64,000 nt of DNA. It comes from Lamellibrachia luymesi. Taxonomy: Eukaryota > Annelida > Polychaeta > Sabellida > Siboglinidae. The notes beneath the pieces are model-generated. The model searched no databases and was not told the DNA's origin. It saw only the letters and a program-made list of their open reading frames with translations. The translations under genes were made by a program, and so were the position numbers. Below, piece after piece: positions 10,920 through 21,699 of this stretch. Location of the stretch: contig SDWI01000564.1 of assembly GCA_009193005.1 (NCBI GenBank), positions 1-64,000 on the forward strand, written 5' to 3'. Each line of letters opens with the position of its first letter. Positions within the stretch are counted from its first letter, which is position 1.

Positions 10920-11302
10920 GTGAGCCGACATCACCTGTATCCGCGCTGACAGCTCTCTGATAGCTCGCTTCGATCCTAGGTGGACCGTGGTCATCGATGC
11001 CCGTGGCGCTGCTTGCCTACTATGGATTGGTGGCATCAACATAGCTTCCACTACTGGGAATAATGTGGGCACATCATCCTCTTTCAGCAGATTTTAGCAC
11101 CCGGATAACCCAGGGCTGTACATTCTCTGGTCCGGATCGCAGTCGAAACAAGTTTTCTCGAGCGAGCAAAGTCGGCTGTGCTTCGTCGGCTTAACGCTTT
11201 CTTTTTAAATAAGGTTGATTCCGTAGGGAACTTAAACCAACTACCTGTTACTTTATTCTTACTACTGTTTGCATTGCAATCAAATGCCGCACAATAAACC
11301 AT
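10920..11302 (-). pseudogene. THAP-domain gene remnant (copy 2)
   Basis: From the minus-strand ATG at 11302-11300 the frame reads MVYCAAFDCNANSSKNK and then GSWFKFP, a good THAP N-terminus (M-V-x-C-x4-C and the F-x-F-P box). The frame later shifts. In another frame near 11090-11057 it reads LLKEDDVPTLFPVV, equivalent to the AVPTIF box that closes the THAP fold, followed by SKRAIRELSARI. The C-x2-H zinc ligands are not visible in the expected place. The family resemblance to the copy at 6674 suggests that both derive from one repeated gene or transposon. A small intron instead of a frameshift cannot be excluded. Confidence 0.6.
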
Positions 11303-11744
11303 TATGACGCTCGCTTCTAAACAACTACTATCGCTGTCAACAGTACGGTGAATGAATGAAAAGTCCCAGTCTCGTAGCACTACCTTATCATCAGTGACGT
11401 CACGTCGAAGCTTGCCGGTAAGCGCGGGGAAAATATGCATAATCGATGCAGACCGGTAGAACAGAGTATTATTTGGAATTGTTGATTAATGGAATTCTAA
11501 TTAATTTTTCGGTGTTGCGGAAATGGAAATATACTACAAGTTGTAATATAATACGATTTCAAGCAATCGTTGTTGTTATTCCCTTTAAGGAGATGCATGG
11601 GGCATTCTAGGGCTGTTGGCCGCTTAATTTTTTTAGCTTTTTCTTAACATGATGTGCTACTGCATGATGCATTAATGGCATAGTAAGCTAATGGGTGACT
11701 AAGCTTGTCCTAAATCCTATATATGCCACTGACAGGAGTCACAG

Positions 11745-12030
11745 GACCGCTTCAGACTCAGACACGAAAGGTGAACCGGACACATATTCACTTCACAGAA
11801 TACGTCTACGCCACACTCTCAAGTCTCAAGTAGTTATACTCCAAACAGCCCAATCTTGAGCTAACGCAGGAGTTTGGCCCAACGGCTTTTAGTGTCTCTT
11901 CCGAAAGACACGGGCAAATTGGGGTTAACGAAATTGCCCAAGCTTCGAAACGGCGGAGGTGGAATCGAACCACTGGCACTGTCCTCTCGATCGACAGGCG
12001 GGTGCTCTAACCATTAGACCACCGCTCCCA
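11745..12030 (-). mobile_element. tRNA-derived SINE
   Basis: On the minus strand the head (12030 to 11947) looks like a tRNA gene. It has a Pol III A box TGGTCTAATGG at 12021-12011 and a consensus B box GGTTCGATTCC at 11971-11961. The acceptor-stem ends do not pair (GGGAGCG against CTCCGCC), so it is not a working tRNA. The body begins GTTTCGAAGCTTGGGCAATTTC, similar to the SINE at 60820, which places both in one superfamily. A short duplicated segment containing AGGAGAGGTGAACTAG follows at 12037-12130. Confidence 0.75.
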
Positions 12031-12555
12031 TAAACATAGGAGAGGTGAACTAGGCATTCACAGAAGATATATACACCGGGTCACCGAGACAGGAGAGGTG
12101 AACTAGACGTTACCACTTCACAGAAGATATCTACACAACTCACCGCAAATATGGGCTAACATCGAGTACACGTTGTCCTGGATACTCGATTGTTCGTCGA
12201 CAAATGTAGTGTAATATTATCCACTAGAGGAGCCACGGGTTATTTAGGGTAGCCTCCGTTGTAACACTAATGTAATAAACTGAAGTAACACTTTATTAGT
12301 GACATTATATATACACTTATATAAATGTCCTACTACTAGACAACATATAACAGTGCAATTATAAGTATATTTCACCGCCAGTATTTTTTTTTTACAAATG
12401 TGGAATAGTCCCACAATGTTGTGGTAACTTGGATATGTGGAAAATATGACTGGGTAACCAAGACTACAGTTTCAGAGACGATATTGATGCATCATCAATG
12501 TGTGTGTGTTTCGTCATGAAATATTGCTGACACGGCCATGCGATCCACCGAAGAA

Positions 12556-12563
12556 GCGCGAAA
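12556..12563. promoter_or_regulatory. Candidate E2F site upstream of UBE2T
   Basis: GCGCGAAA (TTTCGCGC on the other strand) fits the E2F consensus and lies 44 bp before the UBE2T start codon. E2F control would suit a replication-coupled DNA repair gene. The function is inferred from the match alone. Confidence 0.45.
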
Positions 12564-12606
12564 TTTATAATCGAAGAGCAGCTTTTCCAAGTATTAATAA
12601 TATACG

Positions 12607-15600
12607 ATGCAGCGGACGGCGCGCATGAAACGAGAGTTACAACAGCTTGAGCAAAGTCCGCCTCATGGGGTTTCATGTTGGATGAAAAATGACAGCATAG
12701 AGCAGTTGGAAGCTCGTAAGGAATCCCTTTCAGTTTCACAACTGGTCTTGTCGGTGCCGTCTAACCTACTACTATTAGAGTTTAGAGACTAAACTAAATT
12801 CTAAGTGTCAAGAGTAAACTTCCAAGTCAGAAGCCCCAAGCCACCGCACAAGTAAAGGCGATATTTTACTTTCTGACCTAACCATGAAAACGACCACCTA
12901 GTCAGAGGTTACGTCAGAAAGTAAAAGATCGCCCAAGCCAAGGCCCAAGGCCAAGTAAATTATTAAATAAAGGTTCCTCCTCAACTCGAATTTTTCGCTA
13001 GTCTCATTTCAAATTCATTTTGCGAAAAATCAAACCTATACCTGGTCCTGGACTGGAGGTTGGACTAGTCCTACCTAAGCGTAGCTAGTTTGCGCAACTT
13101 TTGTATGTAGGTTTTTGTGATATCATCAGTCACATCATTAAATTATTTAATGTTTGTTCAAACATTAAGTGCAGTGGAAATAGAAACGCTGAAAACTCAC
13201 AAATTTCACCCTTGCCTTGTCCTTGGTGAAATTTCGCAACTTTGTCATGTGATCGGCGAGAGGATGGAAGTTACGCCCATGATTGGCATTGACCCGCACA
13301 GTGTTTACCAGTTTAGATATCCACTATTTTAAACCTTACCATACCTAACGATTAAGCCTAAGGTGAATTCTTTTGATGATTTTAATGAAATTAGGCATTT
13401 TTTTTATAATAAATTGATTGTAGAAGTTACCTAAACTATTCAGGCACTATAAATAGTACATATTTGGACATCAACGAACAGGATTTGCGATAGGCTAAAT
13501 CAGTTGAGGATGGAGTTTTAAGGGCCAGGCCAAGACAGACACATTTCGCCTGCATTTCCACCATTATCATAAACCCACATTTTAATAAAGTGAAACAAGA
13601 GTTATGGTTTGTCATATAGGTGCTGTAGTCTGGCAATATTTGCTCACCAAATGAAAATTTATTTGTAAACACGTAGTTCTATGCTTGCCATTAGTATATG
13701 GCAATGCTTTTTGCATCTAAGCTCAACTTATGCAACATATTTTGGCCTTTGTTTATTAAACTTATCCTATTCTGACTTAGCTGCTCTCTATTGATTGAGA
13801 GTTTGTGTTGCTTCTGACAGTCCTTTGATTTCAGTCGCAGGCACTTAATGTCTCACCATAAGTCGATTTCTTGGAACTACCAGGCGCTTATTGGTTACCC
13901 AATAAAGATGTTAACTGCCAGAAAACAAAGATTTGACCAGAATCTCCCACTTTTAGAACAAATTATGATAAAACCACTAGTGTAATATTCTTGATTGTAG
14001 TTGCAAATGGTTAGGTTTTGTTAACTCTTAGGTGCATTGCCCCAAAACCATGAATTTTGATTCCCTTTATGACAACAGATTGTTTAAAAAATCCATCACA
14101 GTTACAACTATGACTATATGTCTGTGGCACTTTCCCCAGTAATTAATTACCTGTTTAATTTAAGGTAATAAAGGTTCTTCAACATTTCTAATTAAAACTA
14201 ATAATAATTTAAAATGGAGTAATGAAATTTGGAAGCTTGCACTAAAATTGTGCTAACAGGTGGTTTAATTTTTCAGAAATTGTGGGTCCTTCAGGTACAC
14301 CATACGAAGGTGGAATCTTTCAGCTGGAAGTTGATATACCTGAGAGGCATGTATGAAATCAACATCCACAAATTTTTTTTATTTTAATTGTTTTTACAAA
14401 TCACTTAATACTTCATAAAATAAAATTTGACGCGTAGTAACAGTTGTAGTTAGTATTTGTAATTATGATCATATTATTACCACATTCGACCTATTAAGCA
14501 TACATGCCCTAATTAGCATACACAACCTTTTCTAATCAGCAGGATCCATAATTATTGTAATTATGATCATATTATTACCACATTCGACCTATTAAGCATA
14601 CATGCCCTAATTAGCATACACCACCTTTTCTAATCAGCAGGATCCATAATTATTGTAATTTGACTAGTGTGGAACAACTGAAAGGTGTGGCTATCTGGTG
14701 TTGAACAGTTGGCACCACTTTTTAGTTCAACACTAGTCACTAAATGACACCACTAGTGTTAAACAGTTACCTTATTGTCTAGAGAAATAAATTGTGGTAT
14801 GCGCTTATAAGAACAGATTCCTTGACATTTTTCCATGGCCCAATTTTTAAAGTGTGCTGTATGCTGTACACTAATTAGGTCGAATACGGTATAATTTTTT
14901 AAGTTCATCCAGTTTGTATACACCTCTGTATCATTATTGTATGTAAATATACCTCACTATGTTTACTATATATATTTTTTGTGGTTCTGTATATCTTGAT
15001 AAATTGCCTCACAATAAAGGGCAAAACAACATTTGTGTAGGTACATTTTACGTAACACTTTAGCGCATGTTTCATGTTATTTAAAAACTGGTAATTTACA
15101 AATCTGTTAAACAAAAATAATTTCTTTGCTGAGTGTTGTTTGTTTATAGATATGATATGTCTCTCCATAAACATAGATTGTTAACATTTGTCATGGAAAA
15201 GTCATGGAATTTAGCTTCAATTGTTCTGTGGAAATTTGAACAAGCTGAATAAAAATATGCTTTTAAAGTTCATGTGTTACTTTTCAAGGTCAAAAGAGGT
15301 ATTTAACAGTCTTTATGTCATACATTCAACTTTTAATTACTTGAAACTTACTGGATTTTCAGATATCCTTTTGAGCCACCAAAAATCAGATTTATCACGC
15401 CGGTATATCATCCAAACATTGACAATGCTGGTCGGATTTGTCTGGACAGCCTGAAAATGCCACCAAAGGTAAACTAAGTTTGGCTGAAATTTTTTGCATA
15501 ACCAGTTTTATTGGTCAGGTCAGAATAAAAAAGTTTGTGATTACAAATATTACTACTTAATACTGTGCATACAAGAGCACGAATTTGGGGCAGATTTTTA

Positions 15601-18600
15601 GTCCTATTACTGTTTACTTGTATGTAACTTGTTATTTGCAAAGAATTACAACTGGATTGTTACAAATTAGTGTTACTGTTATTCAAGGAAGCATGTGATA
15701 TCTGAAATAATTTACACATTCTATTGGCTGAATGCTAAAAAGTTTTTGATGTAATAAAAACAACGCTAGAATTGTGGGATTCAGTGAGAGTAAACATATT
15801 TAATGGTGTCACTAGATTTATATCTATGAAACTTAACACATTTATTATATCCAGTTCTGTTTCAAGCTGTTTGCAAGTAGAGTCTCTGAGCTCCTGTGAA
15901 CCAGTGAGAGCTCAAGTAAGCTTTCAAAAATAGTAACCACAGATTCAGGTAACATACATACCCGGTATCCAATATCGGCCCTTGTGCATAAATGGCCATT
16001 GTATCTAAATGGCCTTGCTCTACGTGTTCATTGCAGGGTGCCTGGAAACCAGCACTGAACATCTCGACTTTACTCACATCAATACATCTATTGCTGTCAG
16101 AACCCAATCCAGATGATCCACTCATGACAGACATCGTAAGGCATTTTACATCATATACTGTCGGGACTTACAGATAGTTAATATGACAGCAGTGGTGAGA
16201 TGATGATGTGTCAAATATAAAAAATTTGATGACCAAAGGGTTTTGTTTACTCCTTAAAAGTTTACAGTTTTGACTCGCTACATGAAAATTTGAATTACAT
16301 CAACCTGTGTGCAATTTTGTATTTGTCATAGCACAAAATTGCCTGCATGTCTCAAAGTTAGCGCCCTTGTGAGTTGTCTGTATGTGCTCAAAGTTAGCAC
16401 CCCTGTGAGCTGTCTGTATATGCTCCAAGTCAGCACCCTTGTGAGCTGTCTGTATGTGCTCAAAGTCAGCACCCCTGTGAGCTGTCTGTGTGCTCAAATT
16501 CGGCACCTTTGTGAGCTGTCTGTATGTGCTCCAAGTCAGCACCCCTGTCAGCTGTCTGTATGTGCTCAAAATCAGCACCCTTGTGAGCTGTCTGTATGTG
16601 CTCCAAGTCAGCACCCTTGTGAGCTGTCTGTATGTGCTCCAAGTCAGCACCCTTGTGAGTTGTCTGTATGTGCTCCAAGTCAGCACCCTTGTGAGCTGTC
16701 TCTATGTGCTCCAAGTCAGCACCCTTGTGAGCTGTCTGCATGTGCTCCATGTCAGCACCCTTCTGAGCTGTCTGTATGTGCTCAAAGTCAGCACCCTCGT
16801 GAGCTGTCTGTATGTATTCCAAGTCAGCACCATTGTGAGCTGTCTGTATGTGCTCCATGTCAGTACCCTTGTGAGCTGTCTGTATGTGCTCAAAGTCACC
16901 ACCCTTGTGAGCTGTCTGTATGTGCTCCAAGTCACCACCCTTGTGAGCTTTCTGTATGTGTTCCAAGTCAGCACTCTTGTGATCTGTCTGTATGTGCTCC
17001 AAGTCACCACCCTTGTGAGCTGTCTGTATGTGCTCCAAGTCAGCACCCTTGTGAGCTATCTGTATGTGTTCCAAGTCAGCATCATTGTGAGTTGTCTGTA
17101 TGTGCTCCAAGTCAGCACCCTTGTAAGCTGTCTGTATGTGCTCCAAGTCAGCACCCTTGTGAGCTGTCTGTATGTGCTCCAAGTCAGCACCCTTGTGAGC
17201 TGTCTGTATGTATTCCAAGTCGGCACCCTTGTGAGCTGTGATTGGAAAATGAACAATATTTCAAAAAAATATATATCAATGTACAATGCTAAATGAAACA
17301 ATTGTTAACCCCTTTCCCCCGCGAACCCAATTTTGTGTTGTGTTGTACGTCAATAGTTTGAGATCGTCCCATACCATATAGTGTGCAATGGAAGAACTTT
17401 CAGGTCTTAGTAGGGCCTCTCTGATCATCAAAATTGTAAAATGTACACGTACAAACTGTTATTTGACTCTGCATGTTTGATTTAAACAAACTTATCGATA
17501 GGGCAGAAGTGATGTGGCCCCCATTCCGCAAGAGACAGGGGGGGGAGAAGAAGAAGTATGGTTTAAACAAAGAAACTTCTTATAACACACATTCCTACAT
17601 CTATAATTCTTTGAATAAAGGTAATGTTTTGTCTTCAAAATTGTAAAACAAATGTTTATTTTATTACTAACATTATGCACATGTGAAAAAGATTGCACTC
17701 GTTTATATAGACTTGTCCTTCTGTCAGTTGTTTTCTTTCTACGCTGTCGTTGCTGTTCTCGTCAGGCAACAGAATTCCAGTCCAACCGGCAGCTGTATGA
17801 GAAACATGCGAAGGAGTGGACAGATAAATATGCAACAACTCAATCACAGGTAGGCATTGAATGTTGCCACCATCCATACATCTTGAAATACTATAGACTC
17901 TGCGTAATATAATCACAAATAATAAAATCAGACTTAGTAAAATCTAAATGGCTGAAAGCACATAATGGGCGTTTGATTCCAAAGTGTTTAGAGAAATTAC
18001 GTTGGTGACCGATTGTTAGTTAGTTGTTGGTGCAGAAGGATCTGGACAGTGTGTCCCTCTGGTGTGAGACCTGGCACCTCAAACTTAATGCCGACAAATG
18101 CTGCATAATGACTTTCACTAACAAAAAGAAATGCTTATCTTGTATATATATATATATATCGTCAGAAGCCAAATTAAGTATTGCATTGTTATTTGGAATC
18201 CGTGGTAATGTACTTCTATCGACAAAATCTAACAAGTTCAAAAAAATTTGTTAAATATCTGTTACAAATCCAAAGTACATCACTCCACTGACAATTATCC
18301 TGCACTTTGCCATCATTTTAGACTAAAGTCCCTTCAACATCATAGGCAAGTTGCAGATCTGATCTTTCTACACAAGTGTGTCCACTCTCATCTAGATTCA
18401 TCATGTCTAGTAGGAAATAACCAGTATCATTGTCCTTCAAGATCTTTACGAAACTACAAACCTTTTAGAATTTCGAACAGCAGAATTAACATTCAGAAAT
18501 ACTCAGTTTTAAATAGATGTATGACTTTCAACATATTGTATTTAACTGAACCCACTTGTGATATATTTATAGGAGCCAATACCTTCAGATCTGAAATTCA

Positions 18601-19691
18601 AAAACATTTCTACATTTCCAAGTCTTAGCCTACTATGTTAGTAATGTCGGTATTGTGTGGTTTTATATCCTTATTATAGCTATTGTTCTAACTGTTTTTA
18701 TTATTTATACATATTGTTCTTATATTTTGTTATCAATCCTGTTACTGGGTCTTCGGACCTGTTGGAGCTGACTCAATACAATACAATACAATATTATTAA
18801 CACCCATAACATTACGTCCCCTGCACAATTCATGTAAACATGATATTGATCAAAAATCATTCAAATTAAACAAATAACGGTCAATGTATCGTTTTTAATT
18901 CACACAATTGGGCATTCAAGATGTGAGCGTAGATGTAGTATATAACTAACACTAAACTATTGAAAGTACCAGTGGACGTACAGCAATCCTGAAATGGACA
19001 CGGCTGGTGTAATAGTTACCAATTAATTTGCTAAAGTGGAAAAATTAAATGTGTAATATTTGCCAGTATGTCTAGTTATTATTATTATGTTAACTTATTT
19101 AATTCAATGATATGAGCACTTATTACACTATATAAGTTCAGGGGTTATCATTGTATACTAAATGAACATATTTCTGCGTGGATCTTGAAGAACAGATTAC
19201 GAGATGTAATTGAGACATTTAAGTTGTCATCTGGGATGGAGAATGTAAACATAGATCAGTTTTTTAGCATTAATCTAAACAATCTCAGAAATTAAATAAA
19301 TAGCAATGCATGAAGTTGTTTAGACGGTAATTCTTCAGTTGAATTGATTGAATTGACTGGTGTAAGGTATGGGCTAATTATAAAAGGCTAATCAGTAGCC
19401 TTGGATGTGCCCATTATTTGTAAGTGTAAGTGATATGCTTGTCTTCCAGGTAAATTGGTTACTTATTTAAGAATTCCCCGACACCACTCAGCTGTTAGCA
19501 GGTGTAACACCAACGCTGTGGGACAATTGGTTTCTATACATGTTGTGTTCCTTTAGGACAAAGAGAATCAGCCTCCAAAGATGCACTCGAAGGAGGAGAA
19601 AAGCGACAAGGAATCAACAACCACCGAGATGTCGGGCAAACACACTGACACTGAACTACATACACCTGCAAAGAAAATAAAACTTGGGTAA
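12607..19691 (+). CDS. UBE2T: Ubiquitin-conjugating enzyme E2 T, six exons
   Basis: UBE2T is the E2 that works with the FANCL E3 to monoubiquitinate FANCD2 and FANCI in the Fanconi interstrand-crosslink repair pathway. The rebuilt coding exons are 12607-12715, 14277-14346, 15363-15468, 16037-16135, 17766-17849 and 19557-19691. They join in frame to 200 codons plus stop, close to the 197 residues of the human protein. The start MQRTARMKRELQQLE matches the family N-terminus. The UBC fold shows TPYEGGIFQLEV, RYPFEPPKIRF, the YHPNID motif and GRICLDSL with the catalytic cysteine at residue 86, as in human. SEPNPDDPLM follows. The C-terminal tail is lysine/acid-rich and diverged, ending PAKKIKLG. 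Intron 2 (14347-15362) appears to be of GC-AG type. Introns hold a hairpin and a miniature transposon (intron 1-2 region), a 36-bp satellite (intron 4) and a LINE fragment (intron 5). An ATTAAA at 19812 is a possible poly(A) signal. Confidence 0.96.
12857..12933. repeat. 21-bp inverted repeat with family-motif loop
   Basis: The left arm (12857-12877) and right arm (12913-12933) pair with 20 of 21 matches. The 35-bp loop contains AACCATGAAAACGACCAC, the motif shared with the repeats at 1, 4516, 4900 and 10666. It is probably a very short non-autonomous element in UBE2T intron 1. Confidence 0.7.
13930..14075 (+). repeat. Dispersed ~150-bp repeat (copy 2 of 3)
   Basis: This copy aligns with 60120-60250 from the shared CCCACTTTTAGAACAAATT-like block through the TTAACTCTT and CCATGA segments, and partly with 7275-7385. 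It lies in UBE2T intron 1. Confidence 0.65.
14480..14889 (+). mobile_element. TA-flanked MITE (family M), 5' end duplicated
   Basis: Terminal inverted repeats of the type CCGTATTCGACCTAATTAG bound this element, with TA on both sides (14478-14479 and 14890-14891). TA target sites are typical of Tc1/mariner transposition. No transposase is present. A 98-bp direct repeat (14459-14556 and 14557-14654) duplicates the left flank plus the first 77 bp of the element. Short GTAATT homology in the flank and in the element may have mediated this. Related copies are at 56384-56703 and 57854-58148 (inverted). It lies in UBE2T intron 2, just after exon 2. Confidence 0.8.
16350..17240. repeat. 36-bp satellite, about 25 copies
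   Basis: The unit is about 36 bp (for example AGCTGTCTGTATGTGCTCCA followed by AGTCAGCACCCTTGTG). It is repeated with few substitutions throughout UBE2T intron 4. The unit length is a multiple of three, so long repetitive ORFs exist on both strands (12-residue peptide periods such as CELSVCAPSQHP). They overlap one another, sit inside an intron and have no non-repeat portion, so they are not treated as genes. Confidence 0.95.
18020..18795 (+). mobile_element. LINE fragment, family 1, internally deleted
   Basis: This is the second copy of the LINE at 2717-4060. It reads QKDLDSVSLWCETWHLKLNA and on to KCCIMTFTNKK, then jumps across a TA-rich segment at about 18142-18160 to the C-terminal region with HKCVHSHLDSS and RSLRNYKPFRISNSR. 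The 3' end has the conserved CTGGGTCTTCGGACCTGTTG and an (AATAC)n tail at 18775-18795. It lies in UBE2T intron 5 and is non-functional. Confidence 0.88.
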
Positions 19692-20415
19692 AGAAATTGG
19701 CATGTATTTAATTACAGCTGTTAATATATGATTCTTTAAAATGCAGTTAAGTGGTTGTCGCTAGGTGGTGGCGACAATTTGAATGTCCTAGTCACAATGT
19801 ATTTGTCCAACATTAAATTTTACGTACTATTCACGTCATTATTGTTCAGTCGTCTTGTGTTATATTGCTCGAAACTATATATGTTGTTGTGATGTTTTGA
19901 TGAAAGTTTATTCCTTATAAATGGCCCCATTTTCCTGTAACACTGATCACTGTTTCCTTGGACCTTGTCTTGTGCATTGTCATGGACACCTTTTTCTTAG
20001 AAAACTGCAGCATTCTTGGTTTCACAGGACCAATGAATTCACCTCAAACATGTCTATTTGTTTTGGTTGAAATCCGTATTTTTGTCTTGAAATTCTGCAG
20101 AAATCCTTATAAATTCGTCATTGGTTAAATATTAGTGGTGTAATAATACATGAATTCTCGATACTATTGATAGTACACTGAACTATGGATAGTAACGATT
20201 GTTCACAAAACAAATCAGTACGGCTACTTGTGTCACTGTAATACTGTTCATAAACGTGCTTTTTAAACTTTATTTGTTAATACTTATTTACCAACCTCAA
20301 CATCAACAATCATCGATCATTCACAGATTCACCGTTTTAAATCAACTGCCTCTAAGGCCACGCAATATCGCCACACATCAATTATAGTTTTGGACTGCTT
20401 TCCTGGTTATTCCAT

Positions 20416-20466
20416 GATACTACTGCAATACTATCGCAATAGTTGCGAAACAACTGCAGTAGTATT
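20416..20466. repeat. Imperfect inverted repeat in UBE2T-PLEKHF spacer
   Basis: ATACTACTGCA and TGCAGTAGTAT form arms around a 27-bp centre containing CGCAATAGTTGCG, itself palindromic. The spacer from 19692 to 20795 otherwise shows no gene. Confidence 0.55.
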
Positions 20467-20794
20467 GCCATAGTAACACAGTTATCACAATAGTAAGGTT
20501 ATCCCCAACAGTCACCTGTATTAAATATACCTACAGTGTACATCAAAAAAGGTTTCATCGGAATTTTGCCTAGCTACCTGCTTGCTTTCTACACAAGCAT
20601 CAAAACTTCTAAGTATCTGTGCTTTGACAGCTATTAGTCCGTCATTCAGTACTTTTGTGATGAACAAGAGAAAATAATATATACTTTATCATTGCAGATG
20701 TTTCCGTAAATTTGAATCAGTCTGTATAAATATGTATTTCTCCCACAATCCCTACTAAATAAATTAATCCATATGAAACTGTTGTCTGATAATT

Positions 20795-21670
20795 GTCAGA
20801 AAGGTTACTAATGATACAGATAAACAAAGTTTACAGGATGATCTAGATAAAATAGTTAAATGGTCAGAAAATGGCAAATGTTATTCAATTTTGGGAAGTG
20901 TAAATGTATACATATAGGACATGGAAACATGGACGAAGAATATAAAATGGGGGATGCCGTACTAGGTAGAACCACACAAGAAAAGGACTTAGGAGTAACA
21001 TTTAGTGCTGACATGAAAGTTTCAGAGCAAAGTGGGATTGCTGCTTCGAAAGGAAATCAAATTCTAGGGCTAATTAGGAGAACTATCATGTATAAGGAGA
21101 AACAGCTAATTGTACCCCTGTACAAAGCAATAGTTAGACCACATTTGGAATATTGTATTCAAGCATGGAGGCCGTATCGTAAAAAGGACATAGACAAGCT
21201 AGAAAGAATACAACGAAGAGCAACTAAAATGATTCCAGAATTGAGAGACCTTAGTTACGAAAGTCGCTTATTACAATGTGGTTTGACAACACTAGAGACC
21301 AGGAGACTAAGAGGAGACCAAATAGAAGTGTTTAAAATAGTGAACGGTTATGAGGATGTTGATAGGAATATGTTCTTCAAACTTAAAGAAGGCAGTAGAA
21401 CCAGAGGACACAAAGCAGCATTAGTTAAGGAGCAGTGTAGGTTGGACATGAGAAAGTACTCTTTCTCACAGAGGGTGATAAATGAATGGAACAAACTGCC
21501 AAATGATTGTGTTAATGCTAGTAGTGTGAATATGTTTAAAAATATAATTGACAGATATTTGGTAAGGGCGGGCTACACATAGATGATAAAATTGTTGGAC
21601 TCTCGATAAGCCAATCGCTTCCTTGTCCACTTTGTTGTTTGGGGTGGCAATCTTGTTAAATCTGGTTAAA
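20795..21670 (+). mobile_element. LINE fragment, family 2, RT C-terminus
   Basis: A 5'-truncated non-LTR retrotransposon. A frame from 20860 runs 240 codons through LGVTFSADMK, VPLYKAIVRPHLEYCIQAW, DKLERIQRRATKMI, LETRRLRGDQIEVFKIVNG and SFSQRVINEWNKLP, the classic region behind the RT of CR1/Jockey-group elements. A frameshift near 20875 separates it from KVTNDTDKQSLQDDLDKIVKWSE upstream. The 3' tail is a conserved block with GATAAGCCAATCGCTTCCTT and ends GGCAATCTTGTTAAATC. Two more copies are at 27745-28800 and a tail-only copy is at 51773. Confidence 0.9.
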
Positions 21671-21699
21671 TTAAAACACTGCTTCTCCAATGTGTAAAA

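Noticed and set aside
11947..12030. tRNA gene
   Set aside because: A and B boxes are present, but the acceptor stem does not pair and the segment continues into a SINE body.
13117..13332. 71-codon ORF in UBE2T intron 1 as an extra exon
   Set aside because: It is not needed for the UBC fold. Exons 1 and 2 join directly with the correct phase and family sequence.
16309..17296. Long overlapping ORFs of 250-310 codons on both strands
   Set aside because: They consist only of the 36-bp tandem repeat within UBE2T intron 4. Open frames follow from the repeat length.
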